Shown: in pieces, positions 63,190 through 64,000 of the stretch | How positions within the stretch are numbered: position 1 is the first letter of the stretch | Layout: every line of letters starts with the position of its first letter | NCBI RefSeq assembly: GCF_008365405.1 | Contig: NZ_QOKV01000002.1 | Location: 186,001-250,000, forward strand | Direction: 5' to 3' | Length of the DNA: 64,000 nt | Origin: Azospirillum brasilense | Lineage (GTDB): Bacteria > Pseudomonadota > Alphaproteobacteria > Azospirillales > Azospirillaceae | Notes under the pieces: generated by a model | What the model was told of the DNA's origin: nothing | The model's database searches: none | Seen by the model: the letters and a program-made list of their open reading frames with translations, nothing else | Translations under genes and position numbers: made by a program

Positions 63190-63597
63190 TCAACCAGCGC
63201 CCCCGCCGGCGCCTTCGCTGGACGACGGGCGGCGCGGCAGGCTGGCGGCGGCCAGGAAGCGGGCCATCTGCTCCTCCTCCAGAGGCTTGGGCATGAAGGC
63301 GGCGCCCAGCGCGCGGATGCCGGACACCACCGAATCCTGGGCGTTGGCCGTGATGATGGCGACGCGGATGTCCGGCTTCGCCTGCAGCAGGCGGGCGGCG
63401 GCCTCCAGGCCGTTGTCGCCCGGCATGTTGAAGTCGATTATGGCGATATGGATATCACTTTCGTCTAGTTTTCCATAAAGCTCAGCGCTGTTCGCCGCCT
63501 CGATGACCGTCCAATCCGGCTTGTTCCGAAGTATTATGCCGCGGACATGCATGCGGGACAGCTTGCTGTCGTCCACGACGATTACGGTCTTGCTCAA
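63190..63597 (-). CDS. CheY-like response regulator, first gene of the chemosensory operon
   Basis: 135-aa receiver starting with TTG 63597 behind CGGAG. Acidic pair in VIVVDDSKLSRMHVRGIILR, phospho-acceptor Asp55 in IAIIDFNMPGDNGLEAAARL, switch Thr in VAIITANAQDSVVSGI, Lys in AAFMPKPLEEEQMARF. It is a receiver only, with a short Ser/Gly-rich tail. It is followed by the CheC-like gene; receivers next to CheC are often its substrate. Its promoter has a consensus TATAAT 43 bp upstream of the start. Confidence 0.9.
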   Translation of the reverse strand: MSKTVIVVDDSKLSRMHVRGIILRNKPDWTVIEAANSAELYGKLDESDIHIAIIDFNMPGDNGLEAAARLLQAKPDIRVAIITANAQDSVVSGIRALGAAFMPKPLEEEQMARFLAAASLPRRPSSSEGAGGGAG

Positions 63598-63639
63598 CGC
63601 CTGTGCTCCGGGAGGAGAGAAAATTTGAATTGTGGAACG

Positions 63640-63645
63640 ATTATA
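63640..63645 (-). promoter_or_regulatory. Consensus -10 box of the chemosensory operon
   Basis: TATAAT on the minus strand, 43 bp upstream of the TTG start. With a 17-nt spacer the -35 position reads CTGGCG, a poor match, so activator help is likely. The dyad at 63673-63689 lies just beyond it. Confidence 0.5.
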
Positions 63646-63672
63646 ACCACCGCCACGCCGCGCGCCAGCATG

Positions 63673-63689
63673 GATTGCGGTCCGCAATC
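63673..63689. promoter_or_regulatory. 17-bp palindrome between the chemosensory operon and the marC-like gene
   Basis: GATTGCGG-T-CCGCAATC, 8-bp perfect arms about one centre base. It is 28 bp upstream of the TATAAT box of the minus-strand operon and 84 bp upstream of the plus-strand gene; a good place for a regulator of either. Confidence 0.5.
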
Positions 63690-63772
63690 AGCGTTTTTCG
63701 ACGCCGGCTCCGACGCGGCTTCCCTTGGCCGGTCGCGGTGGCTTTGCTAACAGATGATCGACCAACAGGGTC

Positions 63773-64000
63773 ATGCACTTCGGGGTTCCGTCCGTGGAAG
63801 ACTTCATCAGCGCGCTCGTGGTGTTTCTCGTCGTGGTCGATCCGATCGGGCTGGTTCCAATCTATCTCGGCCTCACCCGCGGCTTCGACAGCCGGCGCAA
63901 GCGCACGATCGCCCTGCGCGGCCCGCTGATCAGCTTCGCCATCATCGTCTTCTTCGCCTATCTGGGCGAACTGGTGCTGAACGCCTTGTCCATCGGCATG
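63773..64000 (+). CDS. MarC-family membrane protein, 3' end outside window
   Basis: First 76 codons of a multi-span inner-membrane protein. The start MHFGVPSVEDFISALVVFLV runs into VVDPIGLVPIYLGLTRGFDS, the characteristic N-terminal block of MarC proteins, then LISFAIIVFFAYLGELVLNA as the second span. ATG 63773 is taken as start behind CAGGGTC. MarC proteins were once linked to multiple antibiotic resistance but their transport role is not settled. Divergent from the chemosensory operon; no link is evident. Confidence 0.85.
   Translation, partial: MHFGVPSVEDFISALVVFLVVVDPIGLVPIYLGLTRGFDSRRKRTIALRGPLISFAIIVFFAYLGELVLNALSIGM

Overview
The window is GC-rich (around 70 %) bacterial DNA. Its gene content fits an alphaproteobacterium of the Rhodospirillales, most likely Azospirillum or a close relative; this is inferred from gene content, not from a marker gene. 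It holds about 55 intact or partial genes. I saw no rRNA, tRNA or CRISPR array. The two outermost genes are cut by the window edges.

Region 1 (1-10.98 kb, + strand) is a branched-chain amino-acid catabolic block: thiolase, acyl-CoA dehydrogenase, both methylcrotonyl-CoA carboxylase subunits with a methylglutaconyl-CoA hydratase-like gene between them, HMG-CoA lyase, a universal stress protein, ETF-ubiquinone oxidoreductase and an HSD10-like dehydrogenase. Together they turn leucine-type (and some isoleucine-type) acyl-CoAs into acetyl-CoA and pass electrons to ubiquinone. Region 2 (11-13.2 kb) has a PRC-barrel protein, an esterase and an O-methyltransferase. Region 3 (13.3-14.35 kb) is a scar: a dead tyrosine recombinase, the front of a second linked gene, and 22 bp of an IS end.

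Region 4 (14.4-24.6 kb) looks like polyamine or amino-compound uptake and oxidation. It has an ABC transporter of the Pot type, two flavin oxidoreductases and an XRE-cupin repressor on the minus strand, with an aldehyde dehydrogenase and a DapA-like lyase diverging on the plus strand. Two similar AT-rich operator-like sites sit at its two promoter regions. Region 5 (24.7-28.5 kb) has a Tat-exported aldo/keto reductase, a membrane protein, a Tat-exported metallo-beta-lactamase-fold hydrolase and a divergent LysR regulator. Region 6 (28.5-30.2 kb) is a second scar: a umuC remnant, two small genes, and fused fragments of IS5- and IS630-family transposases. The IS5 end matches the 22-bp end in region 3.

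Region 7 (30.2-46.7 kb) is mainly carbohydrate related: a polysaccharide deacetylase, a MucR regulator, two divergent GH1 glucosidases that look like inverted paralogues, a TPR-glycosyltransferase, an SbmA/BacA-like ABC protein with a degenerate nucleotide site, an unknown 514-residue protein, a GT2 glycosyltransferase, a frameshifted gene, a third GH1 and a GH4 glycosidase. Region 8 (46.7-49.3 kb) has a DUF2934-type protein, a small unknown protein and ArgE-like deacetylase.

Region 9 (49.5-63.6 kb) is signalling. On the plus strand are a CheC-like phosphatase, a triple-PAS HisKA_2 kinase and a receiver protein. On the minus strand are a RES/Xre toxin-antitoxin pair and then a ten-gene chemosensory operon (receiver, CheC-like, soluble MCP with two signalling tips, triple-domain CheW, CheB, HEAT protein, CheR, CheY, CheA, STAS-like). 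No flagellar gene is nearby, so its output may not be swimming. This operon, its two-tip receptor and its extra partners are the best candidates for an undescribed system. A marC-like gene begins at the right edge.
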